A stretch of 64,000 nucleotides of DNA from Pseudomonas cremoris (GCF_014230465.1 NZ_JAAXCY010000013.1:1-64000), one strand, 5' to 3'; positions 1 through 9,832 are shown, counted from the stretch's first letter. The notes: generated by a model not told the origin, from the sequence alone. Made by a program: numbers and translations.

Positions 1-145
1 TATCCTGTTGTTCTCCGGCAGCCTGTATGTGTTGACGCTGACAGGTTTCAGCAAGCTGGGCATCATCACGCCGTTTGGTGGTCTGGCGTTCCTGCTGGGG
101 TGGTTTTTCCTCGGCCTGGCGGCGTGGCGCCTGCAGACTGCCTGA
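1..145 (+). CDS. DUF423 family membrane protein, C-terminal fragment
   Basis: This is the end of a gene that begins before the window; the open frame enters at base 2 and stops at TGA 143-145. The 47 visible residues are strongly hydrophobic, with the pattern [11 protein letters not shown], then a GIITPFGG turn, then a final membrane helix ending AAWRLQTA. This matches the C-terminus of small DUF423 (YgdD-like) inner-membrane proteins, whose function is unknown. It lies just upstream of thiS on the same strand, and a promoter-like sequence after its stop suggests thiS is transcribed separately. The family call rests on a short tail, so it is moderate. Confidence 0.6.
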   Translation, partial: ILLFSGSLYVLTLTGFSKLGIITPFGGLAFLLGWFFLGLAAWRLQTA

Positions 146-154
146 CCAAGGGGC

Positions 155-184
155 TTGGGCCGGCAACGTCAATCGGGCTAGAAT
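155..184 (+). promoter_or_regulatory. Candidate sigma-70 promoter for thiS-thiG
   Basis: TTGGGC (155-160) and TAGAAT (179-184) are separated by 18 bases, close to the sigma-70 consensus. They lie between the DUF423 stop and the thiS start, leaving a leader of about 25 bases. No thiamine riboswitch fits in this space. This is inferred from sequence pattern only. Confidence 0.4.
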
Positions 185-216
185 GCGGGCCCCTAAAAAC
201 GATGGCGGCCCGTGGC

Positions 217-417
217 ATGCGCATTCAGTTGAACGGCGAATCCTTTGAACTGCCCGACGGTGAAACCGTTGCGGCCCTGCTGACCCGTCTGGACCTGACC
301 GGGCGTCGCGTCGCAGTGGAACTCAACCTGGATATCGTCCCGCGTAGCCTGCACGCCGAGACCACGCTCACCGAAGGTGACAGCGTCGAAGTGGTCCACG
401 CCATCGGCGGCGGTTAG
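217..417 (+). CDS. thiS: Sulfur carrier protein ThiS
   Basis: This is a 66-residue ubiquitin-like sulfur carrier for thiamine thiazole synthesis. The C-terminus ends in HAIGGG, carrying the di-glycine that is adenylated and thiocarboxylated by ThiF-type enzymes before sulfur is delivered to ThiG. I chose ATG 217 because it gives [15 protein letters not shown], the normal ThiS beginning and length; the open frame extends further upstream but overlaps the DUF423 stop. thiG follows 59 bases downstream on the same strand, so the carrier and its client enzyme are very probably cotranscribed. Confidence 0.93.
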   Translation: MRIQLNGESFELPDGETVAALLTRLDLTGRRVAVELNLDIVPRSLHAETTLTEGDSVEVVHAIGGG

Positions 418-476
418 TCCCGCTTTTTCAAGAGCCCCGGATTCTGCAGAACCTCACCCCATTTCGAGGATTTCCA

Positions 477-1271
477 ATGAGCATCGTTCGTAGCGACAAG
501 CCCTTCGTCCTGGCCGGTCGTACCTACCAGTCCCGTCTGTTGGTCGGCACCGGCAAGTACCGCGACATGGAAGAAACCCGCCTGGCCATCGAAGCCTCGG
601 GTGCCGAAATCGTCACCTTCGCCGTGCGCCGCACCAACCTGGGCCAGATCGAAGGCGAGCCGAACCTGCTCGAAGTGCTGTCGCCGGATCGCTACACCTT
701 CTTGCCGAACACCGCCGGTTGCTACGACGCCATCGAAGCCGTGCGCACCTGCCGCCTGGCGCGTGAGCTGCTCGACGGCCACAACCTGGTGAAGCTGGAA
801 GTGCTGGCCGACCAGAAAACCCTGTTCCCCAACGTGATCGAAACCCTCAAGGCCGCCGAGACACTGGTCAAGGAAGGCTTCGACGTGATGGTCTACACCA
901 GCGATGACCCGATCATCGCCCGCCAACTGGCCGAAATCGGCTGCATCGCCGTGATGCCACTGGCCGGCCTGATCGGTTCCGGCCTGGGTATCTGCAATCC
1001 GTACAACCTGCAGATCATCCTCGAAGAAGCCAAGATCCCGGTGTTGGTGGATGCGGGCGTGGGCACGGCCTCCGACGCGACCATCGCCATGGAACTGGGC
1101 TGCGATGCGGTGCTGATGAACTCGGCCATCGCTCACGCCCAGCAACCGATCATGATGGCCCAAGCCATGCAACATGCGATCGTCGCGGGCCGCCTGGCCT
1201 ACCTCGCCGGTCGCATGCCGAAAAAACTCTACGCCAGCGCCTCCTCGCCGCTGGATGGTCTGATCAAGTAA
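477..1271 (+). CDS. thiG: Thiazole synthase ThiG
   Basis: This TIM-barrel enzyme condenses 1-deoxy-D-xylulose 5-phosphate, dehydroglycine and ThiS-thiocarboxylate sulfur into the thiazole phosphate of thiamine. The protein has 264 residues, normal for the family. The Schiff-base lysine is expected at K106 in the segment HNLVKLEVL. The phosphate-binding loops are visible as [12 protein letters not shown] and [13 protein letters not shown]. It follows thiS closely and precedes trmB by 9 bases, so the three may form one transcript, a common order in Pseudomonas. Confidence 0.96.
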   Translation: MSIVRSDKPFVLAGRTYQSRLLVGTGKYRDMEETRLAIEASGAEIVTFAVRRTNLGQIEGEPNLLEVLSPDRYTFLPNTAGCYDAIEAVRTCRLARELLDGHNLVKLEVLADQKTLFPNVIETLKAAETLVKEGFDVMVYTSDDPIIARQLAEIGCIAVMPLAGLIGSGLGICNPYNLQIILEEAKIPVLVDAGVGTASDATIAMELGCDAVLMNSAIAHAQQPIMMAQAMQHAIVAGRLAYLAGRMPKKLYASASSPLDGLIK

Positions 1272-1280
1272 GAGCCATTG

Positions 1281-2006
1281 ATGACTGAATCAAACGAAAC
1301 GCCGAACACCCTGGAAGAGGGCGACGAGTCCAAGCACCGCCGCATCAAGAGTTTTGTGATGCGCGCCGGTCGCATGACCGAAGGCCAGCAGAAGGGCCTG
1401 GAGCAAGGTACGCCGCTGTTCGTATTGCCCCTGGCCGATGAGCCGGTGGACTATGACCAGGTGTTTGGCCGTTCGGCCCCACGCTCCCTGGAAATCGGTT
1501 TTGGCATGGGTCACTCCTTGCTGGAAATGGCGGCGGCCTCGCCGGAGCAGGATTTCATCGGTGTGGAAGTTCACCGCCCAGGTGTCGGCGCGCTGCTCAA
1601 TGGCGTGCTGACCCAAGGCCTGACCAACCTGCGTGTGTATGACTGCGACGCGATCGAAGTGCTCAACCGCTGCATCGCCGACAACAGCCTCGACCGCCTG
1701 ATGCTGTTTTTCCCCGATCCGTGGCACAAAGCCCGTCACCACAAGCGCCGCATCGTCCAGGCTTCCTTCGCGGAACTGGTGCGCAGCAAGCTGAAAGTGG
1801 GCGGCATCCTGCACATGGCCACCGACTGGGAACCGTATGCGGAATACATGCTGGAAGTGATGAACGTGGCCCCTGGCTACCGCAACATCGCCGAAGACGG
1901 CAAATGTGTGCCACGCCCGGCTGAGCGGCCGATCACCAAGTTCGAACGTCGCGGTGAGCGACTCGGGCATGGGGTTTGGGATTTGAAGTTCGAGAAAGTC
2001 GACTGA
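1281..2006 (+). CDS. trmB: tRNA (guanine-N7-)-methyltransferase TrmB
   Basis: TrmB methylates guanine 46 in the variable loop of tRNAs using S-adenosylmethionine. The 241-residue protein shows the SAM-binding segment [15 protein letters not shown], the family motif [15 protein letters not shown], and the C-terminal segment [19 protein letters not shown] that contacts tRNA. ATG 1281 is preferred over the adjacent TTG 1278. The gene starts 9 bases after thiG, so it probably depends on the same transcript. A REPIN palindrome follows the stop after 26 bases. Confidence 0.96.
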   Translation: MTESNETPNTLEEGDESKHRRIKSFVMRAGRMTEGQQKGLEQGTPLFVLPLADEPVDYDQVFGRSAPRSLEIGFGMGHSLLEMAAASPEQDFIGVEVHRPGVGALLNGVLTQGLTNLRVYDCDAIEVLNRCIADNSLDRLMLFFPDPWHKARHHKRRIVQASFAELVRSKLKVGGILHMATDWEPYAEYMLEVMNVAPGYRNIAEDGKCVPRPAERPITKFERRGERLGHGVWDLKFEKVD

Positions 2007-2032
2007 CAAGCCACTGGCTTGGAATACGGTCA

Positions 2033-2127
2033 AAATGTGGGAGCGGGCTTGCTCGCGAATGCGGTGGATCAGTCACACATGTATCGACTGACAACCTGCA
2101 TTCGCGAGCAAGCCCGCTCCCACATTT
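2033..2127. repeat. REPIN palindrome (REP doublet)
   Basis: Two inverted copies of a roughly 30-base arm flank a short variable centre. The left arm begins AAATGTGGGAGCGGGCTTGC and the right arm is its reverse complement, ending CCCGCTCCCACATTT. Further copies lie near 11219, 20899, 27338, 41760 and 60468. Such doublets are typical of Pseudomonas and are thought to be mobilised by RAYT transposases encoded elsewhere. This copy separates trmB from the convergent DUF3392 gene. Confidence 0.9.
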
Positions 2128-2148
2128 GTAACTGTGTTGGGCTTAAGG

Positions 2149-2472
2149 TCAGCGGCGGTCGGCGACTACGCCAATCAGCACCAATACGACCACCAACACC
2201 GGCGCCAGGCTGTAGTTATTGAACTGGCTCAACCCCCGCACAATCCACGGTGTGGCATAGATCAACGCCGCGCCGCTGCCAATCATGCACACCAACGCCA
2301 TCAGCGGTACGCGCAACGCGCCGGCGATGCTGCCCAGGCGTGCTTCTACCCAGCCCTTGATGTCGGCGCCAAACAGCACCAGCAAACAGCCGACAAGGGC
2401 CAGGGAGATTTCCGAAAGGTTGCTGCGGCTCCAGCGGGATACGGTGGCGAGCAGGTCGAGTACCAAATCCAT
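2149..2472 (-). CDS. DUF3392 family small membrane protein
   Basis: This 107-residue protein has about three hydrophobic segments (roughly residues 20-35, 50-72 and 82-104) and ends in a charged ADRR. An AAGGAAA ribosome binding sequence lies before ATG 2472. The sequence resembles the DUF3392 family of gammaproteobacterial inner-membrane proteins, whose function is not known. It follows hemW by 18 bases on the same strand and is probably the last gene of the metX-hemW run. A REPIN lies beyond its stop. Confidence 0.75.
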   Translation of the reverse strand: MDLVLDLLATVSRWSRSNLSEISLALVGCLLVLFGADIKGWVEARLGSIAGALRVPLMALVCMIGSGAALIYATPWIVRGLSQFNNYSLAPVLVVVLVLIGVVADRR

Positions 2473-2490
2473 TCGATTTCCTTAGAGCGA

Positions 2491-3693
2491 TCAGCTCAAA
2501 AACTTCTGCAACAGGTCATTGAGAAAGAGTTGCCCGCGGTCGGTCGCCGCCAGGCGTGACGGTTCGACCTGCATTAAGCCACTTTGTTCGGCATCCTTAC
2601 GGCCTTCATCCAGGCTCGCCAGGTCCAGCCCCGTGCGCTCGGCGTAGAGCTTGGCGTCGACGCCATCGGTGAGGCGCAAGGCATTCATCAGGAACTCGAA
2701 CGGCAGCTCCTCGTTGGTCAGTTCCTTCGCGCCGGCCTGAAAGCTTTTGGCCGGGTTGAGGTAGTCCTTGGGCGCACGGGTTTTCCAGGTGCGCACGATG
2801 CGCCCGTCCGGGTGGCTGAGCTTGCCGTGGGCGCCGGCGCCGATACCGATGAAGTCGCCAAAGCTCCAGTAATTCAGGTTATGCCGTGCCGGGCGACCGG
2901 GTTGGGCATAGGCCGACACTTCGTATTGCGCGTACCCGTGCTCGGCGAGCAGCGCCTGGCCGGCCTCCTGAATATCCCACAGGGTGTCGTCTTCCGGCAG
3001 CGCGGGTGGCTGGTTCCAGAACACCGTGTTGGGTTCCAGGGTGAGCTGATACCAGGACAAGTGCGTCGGCTTGAGGGCGATGGCTTGGCGCAGATCGCCC
3101 AGGGCGTCATCCAGGGACTGGTTGGGCAAACCATGCATCAGGTCCAGATTGAAGTTATCAAACCCGGCCTGGCGCGCCATACCGGCGGCGCGCACGGCTT
3201 CATCGCCGTTATGGATGCGCCCCAAGGCTTCAAGTTTCTCCTGCTGGAAACTCTGGATGCCGATGGACAGCCGATTGATCCCCAGCTTGCGATACGCCAC
3301 GAACTTCTCTTGTTCGAAGGTGCCAGGGTTGGCTTCCAGGGTGATCTCGATATCACGGGCAAACACAATGCGTGCTTCCACACCTTTGAGCAAACGCCCC
3401 AGCGCAGCGGCGCTGAACAGGCTCGGCGTGCCGCCGCCAAAGAAGATCGAACTCAGCTCGCGGCCGTAGACGGCATGCAGATCCTGGTCGAGGTCGGCCA
3501 GCAGGGCGTCCACATACGCTTCTTCCGGCAGCACTTTACTCGCGGTGTGGGAGTTGAAGTCGCAATAAGGGCATTTGCGCACGCACCACGGAATGTGGAT
3601 ATACAGCGCCAGGGGCGGCAGCAGGGGCAGGGCCGCCCGTGGAGTTTGCGCGCCGCCGTGGATCAGCGGCTGCGCAGAGGTGTTTTGGGTCAT
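2491..3693 (-). CDS. hemW: Radical SAM heme chaperone HemW
   Basis: This 400-residue radical SAM protein carries the cluster motif C37-x3-C41-x2-C44 in [11 protein letters not shown]. The position after the third cysteine that is a fourth cysteine in coproporphyrinogen oxidase HemN is a phenylalanine here. That points to the HemW branch, known as heme-binding chaperones rather than oxidases. Other family motifs are FFGGGTPS and [13 protein letters not shown]. Its ATG overlaps the rdgB stop by four bases (ATGA), showing translational coupling. Older annotation would call it oxygen-independent coproporphyrinogen III oxidase-like. Confidence 0.93.
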   Translation of the reverse strand: MTQNTSAQPLIHGGAQTPRAALPLLPPLALYIHIPWCVRKCPYCDFNSHTASKVLPEEAYVDALLADLDQDLHAVYGRELSSIFFGGGTPSLFSAAALGRLLKGVEARIVFARDIEITLEANPGTFEQEKFVAYRKLGINRLSIGIQSFQQEKLEALGRIHNGDEAVRAAGMARQAGFDNFNLDLMHGLPNQSLDDALGDLRQAIALKPTHLSWYQLTLEPNTVFWNQPPALPEDDTLWDIQEAGQALLAEHGYAQYEVSAYAQPGRPARHNLNYWSFGDFIGIGAGAHGKLSHPDGRIVRTWKTRAPKDYLNPAKSFQAGAKELTNEELPFEFLMNALRLTDGVDAKLYAERTGLDLASLDEGRKDAEQSGLMQVEPSRLAATDRGQLFLNDLLQKFLS

Positions 3694-4286
3694 TTCAGGC
3701 TCAGGCGTTGGCGCAGCAAATCCATTGCGCGGGCGCGGTGGCTGATCTGGTTCTTGTCGGCCGGGCTCAGTTCGGCGCTGGAGACATTGCGCTCTGGCAC
3801 CCAGAACAGCGGGTCATAACCAAAGCCGTGCTCACCGCTGGCTGCGTGCAGGATGCGCCCGTGCCACAGGCCTTCGCACAGGATCGGCAGCGGGTCATCG
3901 GCATGGCGCACCAAGGCCAGCACGCAGACGAACTGCGCACCACGCTCGGCGTCCGGCACGTCCTTGAGAGCATCTAGCAGCTTGGCATTGTTGGCCGCGT
4001 CGCCCTTGCCATCGGCATAACGCGCCGAATAGATGCCAGGGGCGCCGCCGAGGAAGTCCACCGCCAGCCCGGAGTCATCCGCCAGCGCTGGCAGGCCCGA
4101 GATACGCGCAGCATTGCGTGCCTTGAGAATCGCATTTTCGACGAACGACAGGCCGGTCTCTTCCGGCTCCACCTGGCTGAACTCGCCAATGGAGCGCAGT
4201 TGCACGGACTCACCGAGCATGGCCTGCAGTTCTTTGAGTTTGCCGGCGTTGTGGCTGGCCAGTACGAGTTGGGTAAGGTTCATCAT
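3690..4286 (-). CDS. rdgB: dITP/XTP pyrophosphatase RdgB
   Basis: RdgB hydrolyses deaminated purine nucleotides (dITP, XTP) to monophosphates, keeping them out of DNA. The protein has 198 residues and contains the substrate loop [11 protein letters not shown] near the N-terminus, the metal-binding [16 protein letters not shown] segment, and the C-terminal [12 protein letters not shown] and SHRARAM signatures of the Ham1 family. Two adjacent ATG codons (4286 and 4283) overlap the stop of the upstream DUF4426 gene, and the rdgB stop overlaps the hemW start, so all three genes are coupled. Confidence 0.95.
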   Translation of the reverse strand: MMNLTQLVLASHNAGKLKELQAMLGESVQLRSIGEFSQVEPEETGLSFVENAILKARNAARISGLPALADDSGLAVDFLGGAPGIYSARYADGKGDAANNAKLLDALKDVPDAERGAQFVCVLALVRHADDPLPILCEGLWHGRILHAASGEHGFGYDPLFWVPERNVSSAELSPADKNQISHRARAMDLLRQRLSLK

Positions 4287-4717
4287 TCGGCCGGGAACAG
4301 TTCTTGGACAAAACTGAAACCGTGGGCCTTGCCGCCGGTTTCAACATTAATGGTGAAGGTTTTGAACTCCTGCTGCGGCACGGAGTAAGGCGCGAGGTAG
4401 TTGGTCACGCCTTTTTCGGTGATCTGCTTGAAGGTCAGTACCTCACTCTTGCCGAGCGAGTCCTTGATGGTGCCGGTCACTTGCGCCACCACGGGCGTCA
4501 CGCCCTTGAACACGGACACGTTGATCAAGCCCTTGTTCTTGCTGCGTACCACACCCACGGCCTGGGCGGTTTCCGGTTGCAGGAAGCTGGAGGTGAAGGT
4601 GTTGTAGCGCACCGTGATATCGCCGAATTCCTTCGTGCGATTAGGGTCGATAACGTCGGCGGCCATGGCGTTGGCGCCAAGCAGTGCAGTCAATAGAAAA
4701 ACAGCCAAACGACTCAT
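4283..4717 (-). CDS. DUF4426 domain periplasmic protein
   Basis: This 144-residue protein begins with a clear signal peptide (residues 1-19, ending NAMA) and is therefore probably exported. The mature part matches the DUF4426 family by its [15 protein letters not shown] and [11 protein letters not shown] segments and by a mostly beta-rich pattern. The function is not established. It sits between metW and rdgB on the same strand, 21 bases after metW and overlapping rdgB, the usual Pseudomonas order. Confidence 0.8.
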   Translation of the reverse strand: MSRLAVFLLTALLGANAMAADVIDPNRTKEFGDITVRYNTFTSSFLQPETAQAVGVVRSKNKGLINVSVFKGVTPVVAQVTGTIKDSLGKSEVLTFKQITEKGVTNYLAPYSVPQQEFKTFTINVETGGKAHGFSFVQELFPAE

Positions 4718-4738
4718 GAACGTCCCTCTTGAAAATGA

Positions 4739-5359
4739 TTAGACGGCAATCTTGTGGTCGGTCAGGCCAGGGCTGCTGACCCGGTAAATACCAATTTCGC
4801 CCAACAGGTTGGGCCATAGCTTACTCGCCCAGCCGTGGCGATGCTGTTGATCGACGGCCAAGCGGTTGATCACTTTGGCTTCACGCTCGCCACACAGCGC
4901 TTCGAAGTCTTCGAAGGTGCAGAAGTGGATGTTCGGCGTGTTGTACCAGGTGTACGGCAAAAAGTCCGACACCGGCATGCGGCCCTTGGTGGCCAGGTAC
5001 CAGCGGCAGCGCCAGTGCCCGAAGTTGGGGAATGTGATGATGCACTGTCGGCCGACGCGCAGCATTTCGTCGAGAATGCGATCCGGGTAGTGCACCGCCT
5101 GCAGGGCCTGGGTCATCACCACGATGTCGAAGCTATTGCTGGCAAAGTTGCCCAGGCCCTTGTCCAGGTCCTGCTCGATCACGTTGATGCCCTTGGCCAC
5201 GCACTGGGCGATGTTGTCCGGGTCGTTTTCCAGGCCATAGCCGGTGACTTGCTTGTTGTCTCGCAGCCAGCTCAGCAGTTCGCCATCGCCGCAGCCCAGG
5301 TCGAGCACGCGGCTGCCGGCGGGGATCCATTCTTGGATGATGTCCAGGTCGGCTCTCAT
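4739..5359 (-). CDS. metW: Methionine biosynthesis protein MetW
   Basis: MetW is a SAM-dependent methyltransferase-fold protein that works with MetX in methionine synthesis in proteobacteria. The 206-residue protein has the class I motif SRVLDLGCGDGELL at about residues 17-30, followed by GYGLENDPDNIAQC and the IVVMTQALQAV region. It lies 7 bases after metX on the same strand, so the two are almost certainly cotranscribed. Its biochemical role is less certain than its family. Confidence 0.92.
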   Translation of the reverse strand: MRADLDIIQEWIPAGSRVLDLGCGDGELLSWLRDNKQVTGYGLENDPDNIAQCVAKGINVIEQDLDKGLGNFASNSFDIVVMTQALQAVHYPDRILDEMLRVGRQCIITFPNFGHWRCRWYLATKGRMPVSDFLPYTWYNTPNIHFCTFEDFEALCGEREAKVINRLAVDQQHRHGWASKLWPNLLGEIGIYRVSSPGLTDHKIAV

Positions 5360-5366
5360 GGCGTTC

Positions 5367-6506
5367 TCACACAGTAATTCGGTTCATGTAATTGCCGAAC
5401 GCCTGCAAATAACGCGGGATCGGGATCAGGAAGGCGTCGTGGCCTTGCGGAGCGTCGATCTCCAGGTAGCAGACGTCTTTGCGTGCAGCCATCAGTGCAT
5501 CCACCAGTTCACGGGAACGGGCTGGCGAGAAGCGCCAGTCGGTGGTGAACGACATCACGCAGAACTTGGCCGTGGCGTGTTCGAAGGTTTTTGCCAGGTC
5601 GTCGTTGTGATTGGCCGCCGGGTCGAAGTAGTCCAGGGCCTTGGTCATCAGCAAGTAGGTGTTGGCGTCGAAACGGCCCGAGAACTCCTCACCTTGATAA
5701 CGCAGGTAGCTTTCGACTTGGAATTCGACGCTGTGGAAATCGTAGTTGAGCTTCTCGCTCTTGAGGCCACGGCCAAATTTTTCGCCCATGGAGTCATCGG
5801 ACAGGTAGGTGATATGCCCGACCATCCGCGCCAGCATCAGGCCACGTTTGGGAATCACGCCGGCCTCCTGGAACGAGCCGCCATGGAACTCTGGGTCAGT
5901 AAGGATCGCCTGGCGCGCCACTTCGTTGAAGGCGATGTTCTGCGCCGACAGCTTGGGGGCCGAAGCGATGGCCAGGCAATGACGCACGCGATCCGGGTAA
6001 GTGATGGTCCATTGCAGCGCCTGCATGCCGCCCAGGCTGCCGCCGATCACGGCGGCCCACTGCTTGATGCCCAGCAGGTCGGCGAGACGCGCCTGGCTGT
6101 GCACCCAGTCCTCCACGGTAAGCACCGGGAAGTCGGCGCCGAACGGCTTGCCGGTTTCCGGGTTGAGGCTGCTGGGGCCGGTGGAGCCGTTGCAGCCGCC
6201 GAGGTTGTTCAGGCTGACCACAAAGAATTTGTTGGTGTCGATGGGTTTGCCAGGGCCGATGCAACTGTCCCACCAGCCGGGTTTTCGGTCGTCGGCGGAA
6301 TGAAAGCCGGCAGCGTGATGATGGCCGGACAGGGCGTGGCAGATCAGCACAGCATTGTTCGCCGTGGCGTTCAGTTGGCCGTAGGTTTCGTAGATCAGGT
6401 CATAGGCAGGCAGCGAACGGCCACAGGCCAGGGCCAGCGGTTCGCTGAAGTGCGCCACTTGGGGCACGACCAGTCCAACAGAATCGGGGGGAAAGGCAGC
6501 TGGCAT
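5367..6506 (-). CDS. metX: Homoserine O-acyltransferase MetX (probably succinyl-CoA using)
   Basis: MetX acylates homoserine as the first committed step of methionine synthesis. The 379-residue alpha/beta hydrolase-fold protein has its nucleophile at S157 within GGSLGGMQ, and the catalytic histidine in the C-terminal [11 protein letters not shown]. The [14 protein letters not shown] segment is typical of the family. Pseudomonas MetX enzymes are known to prefer succinyl-CoA despite their similarity to acetyltransferases; that substrate is inferred here from the genus. It leads the metX-metW-DUF4426-rdgB-hemW series. Confidence 0.93.
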   Translation of the reverse strand: MPAAFPPDSVGLVVPQVAHFSEPLALACGRSLPAYDLIYETYGQLNATANNAVLICHALSGHHHAAGFHSADDRKPGWWDSCIGPGKPIDTNKFFVVSLNNLGGCNGSTGPSSLNPETGKPFGADFPVLTVEDWVHSQARLADLLGIKQWAAVIGGSLGGMQALQWTITYPDRVRHCLAIASAPKLSAQNIAFNEVARQAILTDPEFHGGSFQEAGVIPKRGLMLARMVGHITYLSDDSMGEKFGRGLKSEKLNYDFHSVEFQVESYLRYQGEEFSGRFDANTYLLMTKALDYFDPAANHNDDLAKTFEHATAKFCVMSFTTDWRFSPARSRELVDALMAARKDVCYLEIDAPQGHDAFLIPIPRYLQAFGNYMNRITV

Positions 6507-6567
6507 CGACCCTGCTCTCGTTTAAATGAGGCGTAAGTCTAAAGACCGCTGCACCTAGCGGCAAGCA

Positions 6568-6595
6568 AAGGCGAGGGAGGGGCCTCCCTCGCCTT
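6568..6595 (-). terminator. Hairpin between yggT and metX
   Basis: A perfect 13-base stem (AAGGCGAGGGAGG paired with CCTCCCTCGCCTT) encloses a two-base loop, directly after the yggT stop. Read on the minus strand it is followed by TGCTTGC rather than a long T run. It is a probable, not certain, intrinsic terminator separating yggS-proC-yggT from metX. Confidence 0.6.
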
Positions 6596-6601
6596 GGATC
6601 G

Positions 6602-7192
6602 TCAGATCAGCAGGCGCAGGATTTCCGGCATCCCGGTCATGGCGGCCAGGTTGTTGATCACCAGCATGTCCAGCAACTTGAGCACCATGAACGCCAGGAT
6701 CGGCGAAATATCCAGGCCACCCAGGTTCGGCAACAGGCGGCGGAACGGCGCCAGGGCCGGTTCGCAGATCTGGTTTACCAACTCGGCGCCAGGGTTATGG
6801 CTGCCCGGTGCGACCCAGGACAGGATCACGCTGATGATCAGGGCGAAGAAGAAGATCTTCAGGAACAGCGCGGTCACGCCAATGATCGCCCAGATCAGCA
6901 ACTGTACGAAGTTGCCGGTGGTGCCGTAGGTCAGCAGCAGGGTCAGCGCCATCAACGCCAACTGCACCAGGATCGCCAGTACCAGCGACGACATGTCCAG
7001 GCCGAACAGGCTCGGGATGATTCGGCGCAGCGGCTTGAGCAGCGGCTGGGTGGCCTTGACGATGAACTGGCAGAGCGGGTTGTAGAAGTTCGCGCGCACC
7101 AGTTGCAGGACGAAACGCAACAGCACGATCAGCAGGTACAGACTGCCGAGGGTTTGCAGCACGTAGACGGCTGCGGTATTCAAACCAATCAT
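6602..7192 (-). CDS. yggT: YggT family integral membrane protein
   Basis: This 196-residue, very hydrophobic protein contains two copies of the YggT repeat. Each has a hydrophobic helix, a conserved P-rich loop (NPLCQFIVKATQPLLKPLRR and a matching NPGAELVNQICEP segment), and a further helix. The function is unsettled; the family is linked to membrane or osmotic stress functions and its conserved neighbours are yggS and proC. The same order yggS-proC-yggT is present here, with 9 bases between proC and yggT. Confidence 0.9.
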   Translation of the reverse strand: MIGLNTAAVYVLQTLGSLYLLIVLLRFVLQLVRANFYNPLCQFIVKATQPLLKPLRRIIPSLFGLDMSSLVLAILVQLALMALTLLLTYGTTGNFVQLLIWAIIGVTALFLKIFFFALIISVILSWVAPGSHNPGAELVNQICEPALAPFRRLLPNLGGLDISPILAFMVLKLLDMLVINNLAAMTGMPEILRLLI

Positions 7193-7201
7193 GTTGGCTC
7201 C

Positions 7202-8020
7202 TTATTTGCCCAGTTGTTCGGCCATTTCGGCCGAGCGGTGCGCAGCGGCACCCAATGCTTTTTCTACCAGGGCTTCAAAGCCCCCAGCCTGGAACGACTC
7301 GATGGCCGCCTGTGTGGTGCCGCCTGGCGACGTCACGCGACGGCGCAACTCGGCTGCGTCCACATCACTGGACACGGCCATGTGCGCGGCGCCCAAGGCA
7401 GTCTGCTCGGCCAGTTGTTTGGAGACTTCCGCCGGCAGGCCCAGTTTCACGCCAGCGGCGGTCATGGCCTCGATCAGCAGGAAGAAGTACGCCGGGCCGC
7501 TGCCGGACACGGCGGTGACCGCATCCAGTTGCTGCTCCTGCTCCAGCCACAAGGCGATGCCCACGGCGGACAGCAGCTCCTGGGCCTGATCACGTTGCGC
7601 GGCGCTGACGGCGGAAGTGGCGTACAGGCCACTCACGCCCTGGCGCAGCAGCGACGGAGTGTTGGGCATGCAGCGCACGATGGGCTGGGCGCCGAGCCAC
7701 TGGGTCATGCTGGCGCAGGTGATGCCGGCGGCGATGGACACCACCAGTTGGTGCGGCTGCAGGCTAGGGCGCAGGCTTTCGCACACGGCTTTCATGGCCT
7801 GTGGCTTCACCGCCAGGACGATCACGTCGACGCCCTGGATGGCCTCGGCGTTGTCGGCAAAGGTTTCAATGCCGTGCTCGGCGCTGACGCGGGCACGGGT
7901 GTCGGCACCCGGGTCGCTGGCACGGATCTGTGCAGCGTCCAGGCCCTTGGCCCGCAGGCCACCGATCAGGCTGGCCGCCATGTTGCCGGCGCCTATGAAG
8001 GCAATACGCGTGTTGCTCAT
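7202..8020 (-). CDS. proC: Pyrroline-5-carboxylate reductase
   Basis: ProC reduces delta-1-pyrroline-5-carboxylate to proline with NAD(P)H, the last step of proline synthesis. The 272-residue protein opens with the Rossmann motif FIGAGNMAASLIGG and carries the family signature near AVSGSGPAYFFLLIEAM. The C-terminal helical dimerisation domain includes RRRVTSPGGTTQAAIESF. Its length is normal. It follows yggS by 33 bases on the same strand. Confidence 0.96.
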   Translation of the reverse strand: MSNTRIAFIGAGNMAASLIGGLRAKGLDAAQIRASDPGADTRARVSAEHGIETFADNAEAIQGVDVIVLAVKPQAMKAVCESLRPSLQPHQLVVSIAAGITCASMTQWLGAQPIVRCMPNTPSLLRQGVSGLYATSAVSAAQRDQAQELLSAVGIALWLEQEQQLDAVTAVSGSGPAYFFLLIEAMTAAGVKLGLPAEVSKQLAEQTALGAAHMAVSSDVDAAELRRRVTSPGGTTQAAIESFQAGGFEALVEKALGAAAHRSAEMAEQLGK

Positions 8021-8053
8021 GACAGGTCCTTACTCAGATGGAAGTCAGCCATT

Positions 8054-8740
8054 TCATGGCTGGCCGTAGTCGCGGGCGCCAAACAGGGCGGTACCAATCC
8101 GCACCCAGGTGGCGCCTTGGGCAATGGCCGACTCAAGGTCATGGCTCATGCCCATGGAAAGTGTGTCCAGTGGCAGGTTCAAACTGGCTTGCAGCTCGCG
8201 AACCGTGGCGAAGGCCGCATCTTGCGCGGCGCGATCTTCGGTCGGCTCGGGGATTGCCATCAGGCCACGCAGCTTCAAGCGCGGCAATGCGCTGATGGCG
8301 TTGGCCAGGGCCGGCAGGTCGGCGGGCGTACAGCCGGACTTGCTGGATTCGCCACTGACATTGACCTGGATGCAGATGTTCAGCGGGTCCAGGTCGGCCG
8401 GGCGTTGTTCGGACAGGCGTTGTGCAATTTTGAGGCGGTCCACGGAATGCACCCAAGCGAAGTTCTCGGCGATAGCGCGCGTCTTGTTCGATTGAATGGG
8501 GCCGATGAAGTGCCAACTCAAGGGCAGGTCAGATAATTGCGCCTGTTTGCCCAAGGCTTCCTGCAGGTAGTTTTCGCCGAAGTCGTGCATCCCGGCAGCA
8601 TAGGCTTCGCGCACGGCTTGTGCGGGTTTGGTTTTGCTCACGGCCAGCAGGTGGATGCTGTTTGCGTCGCGTTGCACGGCGTCGGCCGCGGCGCGGATGC
8701 GCTGGCTAACCAGGCCGATGTTGTCTGCTATCGTCGACAT
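8054..8740 (-). CDS. yggS: PLP homeostasis protein YggS
   Basis: This 228-residue single-domain protein binds pyridoxal 5'-phosphate and helps balance vitamin B6 pools; it has no strong catalytic activity of its own. The PLP lysine is expected at K36 in LLAVSKTKP. Other family segments are FGENYLQEA, WHFIGPIQSNKT and SMGMSHDLESAIAQGATWVRIGTALFG, where the phosphate is bound. It is divergent from pilT, with 57 bases between the two starts, and heads the yggS-proC-yggT unit. Confidence 0.95.
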   Translation of the reverse strand: MSTIADNIGLVSQRIRAAADAVQRDANSIHLLAVSKTKPAQAVREAYAAGMHDFGENYLQEALGKQAQLSDLPLSWHFIGPIQSNKTRAIAENFAWVHSVDRLKIAQRLSEQRPADLDPLNICIQVNVSGESSKSGCTPADLPALANAISALPRLKLRGLMAIPEPTEDRAAQDAAFATVRELQASLNLPLDTLSMGMSHDLESAIAQGATWVRIGTALFGARDYGQP

Positions 8741-8797
8741 TCAAGATGCGCCCGTGGATATGGAGTCCGCGGCATTCTACTGGAAATGGAAAGCCCT

Positions 8798-9832
8798 ATG
8801 GATATCACTGAACTGCTGACGGCCAGCGTGCGCCGTGGCGCCTCCGACCTGCATCTGTCCGCGGGCCTGGCGCCGATGCTGCGGGTGGATGGCGAGGTCT
8901 GGCCGCAGGATTGGCCGGTACTGTCAGCACCTGAGGTGGCAGATCTGCTCTGCCCTTTGCTGAACAAATACCAACAAAAGGATTTCGAAACATCTCTTGA
9001 AACAGACTTTGCCTTCGAACTGCCCGGTGTCGCGCGGTTCCGGGCCAACGTGTTTCAGCAGGATCGGGGCATGGGCGCGGTGTTTCGCACCATTCCCAGC
9101 CAGGTGCAGAGCCTGGAAGACCTGGGGCTGGGGGAAGTGTTCCAACGTATCGCCCAACTGCCACGGGGGCTGGTGCTGGTGACCGGGCCCACCGGCTCGG
9201 GCAAGTCCACCACCCTGGCGGCGATGATCGATTACCTCAATAGGCATCGCCGCCAGCACATCCTCACCCTCGAAGACCCCATCGAGTTCATCCACACGCC
9301 AAAGAACGCGCTGATCAACCAGCGCCAGGTGCATCGCGACACCCATAGCTTTTCGGCCGCTTTGCGTTCGGCGCTGCGGGAAGACCCGGATGTGATCCTG
9401 GTGGGCGAGTTGCGTGACCTCGAAACCATCCGCCTGGCCCTGACAGCGGCTGAGACCGGTCACCTGGTATTCGGCACGCTGCACACCACCTCGGCGGCAA
9501 AGACCGTAGACAGGCTGGTGGACGTGTTTCCTGCGGGGGAAAAAACCATGGTCCGCTCGATGTTGTCGGAATCGCTGCAGGCCGTGGTGTCCCAGGTGCT
9601 GGTCAAGAAACTCGGCGGCGGGCGCGTGGCGGCGCATGAAATCATGCTGGGCACCCCGGCGATTAGGAACCTGATCCGTGAGGACAAGGTGGCGCAGATG
9701 GTCTCGGCGATCCAGACGGGTGGGGCGCTGGGGATGAAGACGTTGGATATGAGCTTGAAGGGGTTGGTGAGCGAGGGGGTAGTCAGTCGGGAAGAGGCGC
9801 GAGGGCAGGCGAGGGTGCCTGCCGACATTTGA
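8798..9832 (+). CDS. pilT: Type IV pilus retraction ATPase PilT
   Basis: PilT is the hexameric cytoplasmic ATPase that powers pilus retraction and twitching. Starting at ATG 8798 gives 344 residues, with MDITELLTASVRRGASDLHLS as the expected beginning; ATG 8786 would add four residues. Walker A is GPTGSGKST at 130-138, the Walker B region is VILVGELRD with the glutamate at 204, and the PilT-specific AIRNLIRE motif lies at 288-295. The usual companion pilU is not downstream; an oppositely oriented NlpC/P60 gene is there instead. Confidence 0.95.
   Translation: MDITELLTASVRRGASDLHLSAGLAPMLRVDGEVWPQDWPVLSAPEVADLLCPLLNKYQQKDFETSLETDFAFELPGVARFRANVFQQDRGMGAVFRTIPSQVQSLEDLGLGEVFQRIAQLPRGLVLVTGPTGSGKSTTLAAMIDYLNRHRRQHILTLEDPIEFIHTPKNALINQRQVHRDTHSFSAALRSALREDPDVILVGELRDLETIRLALTAAETGHLVFGTLHTTSAAKTVDRLVDVFPAGEKTMVRSMLSESLQAVVSQVLVKKLGGGRVAAHEIMLGTPAIRNLIREDKVAQMVSAIQTGGALGMKTLDMSLKGLVSEGVVSREEARGQARVPADI

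Noticed and set aside
6797..8536. 579-residue open frame opposite yggT, proC and yggS
   Set aside because: It spans three well-identified genes on the other strand and their intergenic gaps, and has no domain pattern.
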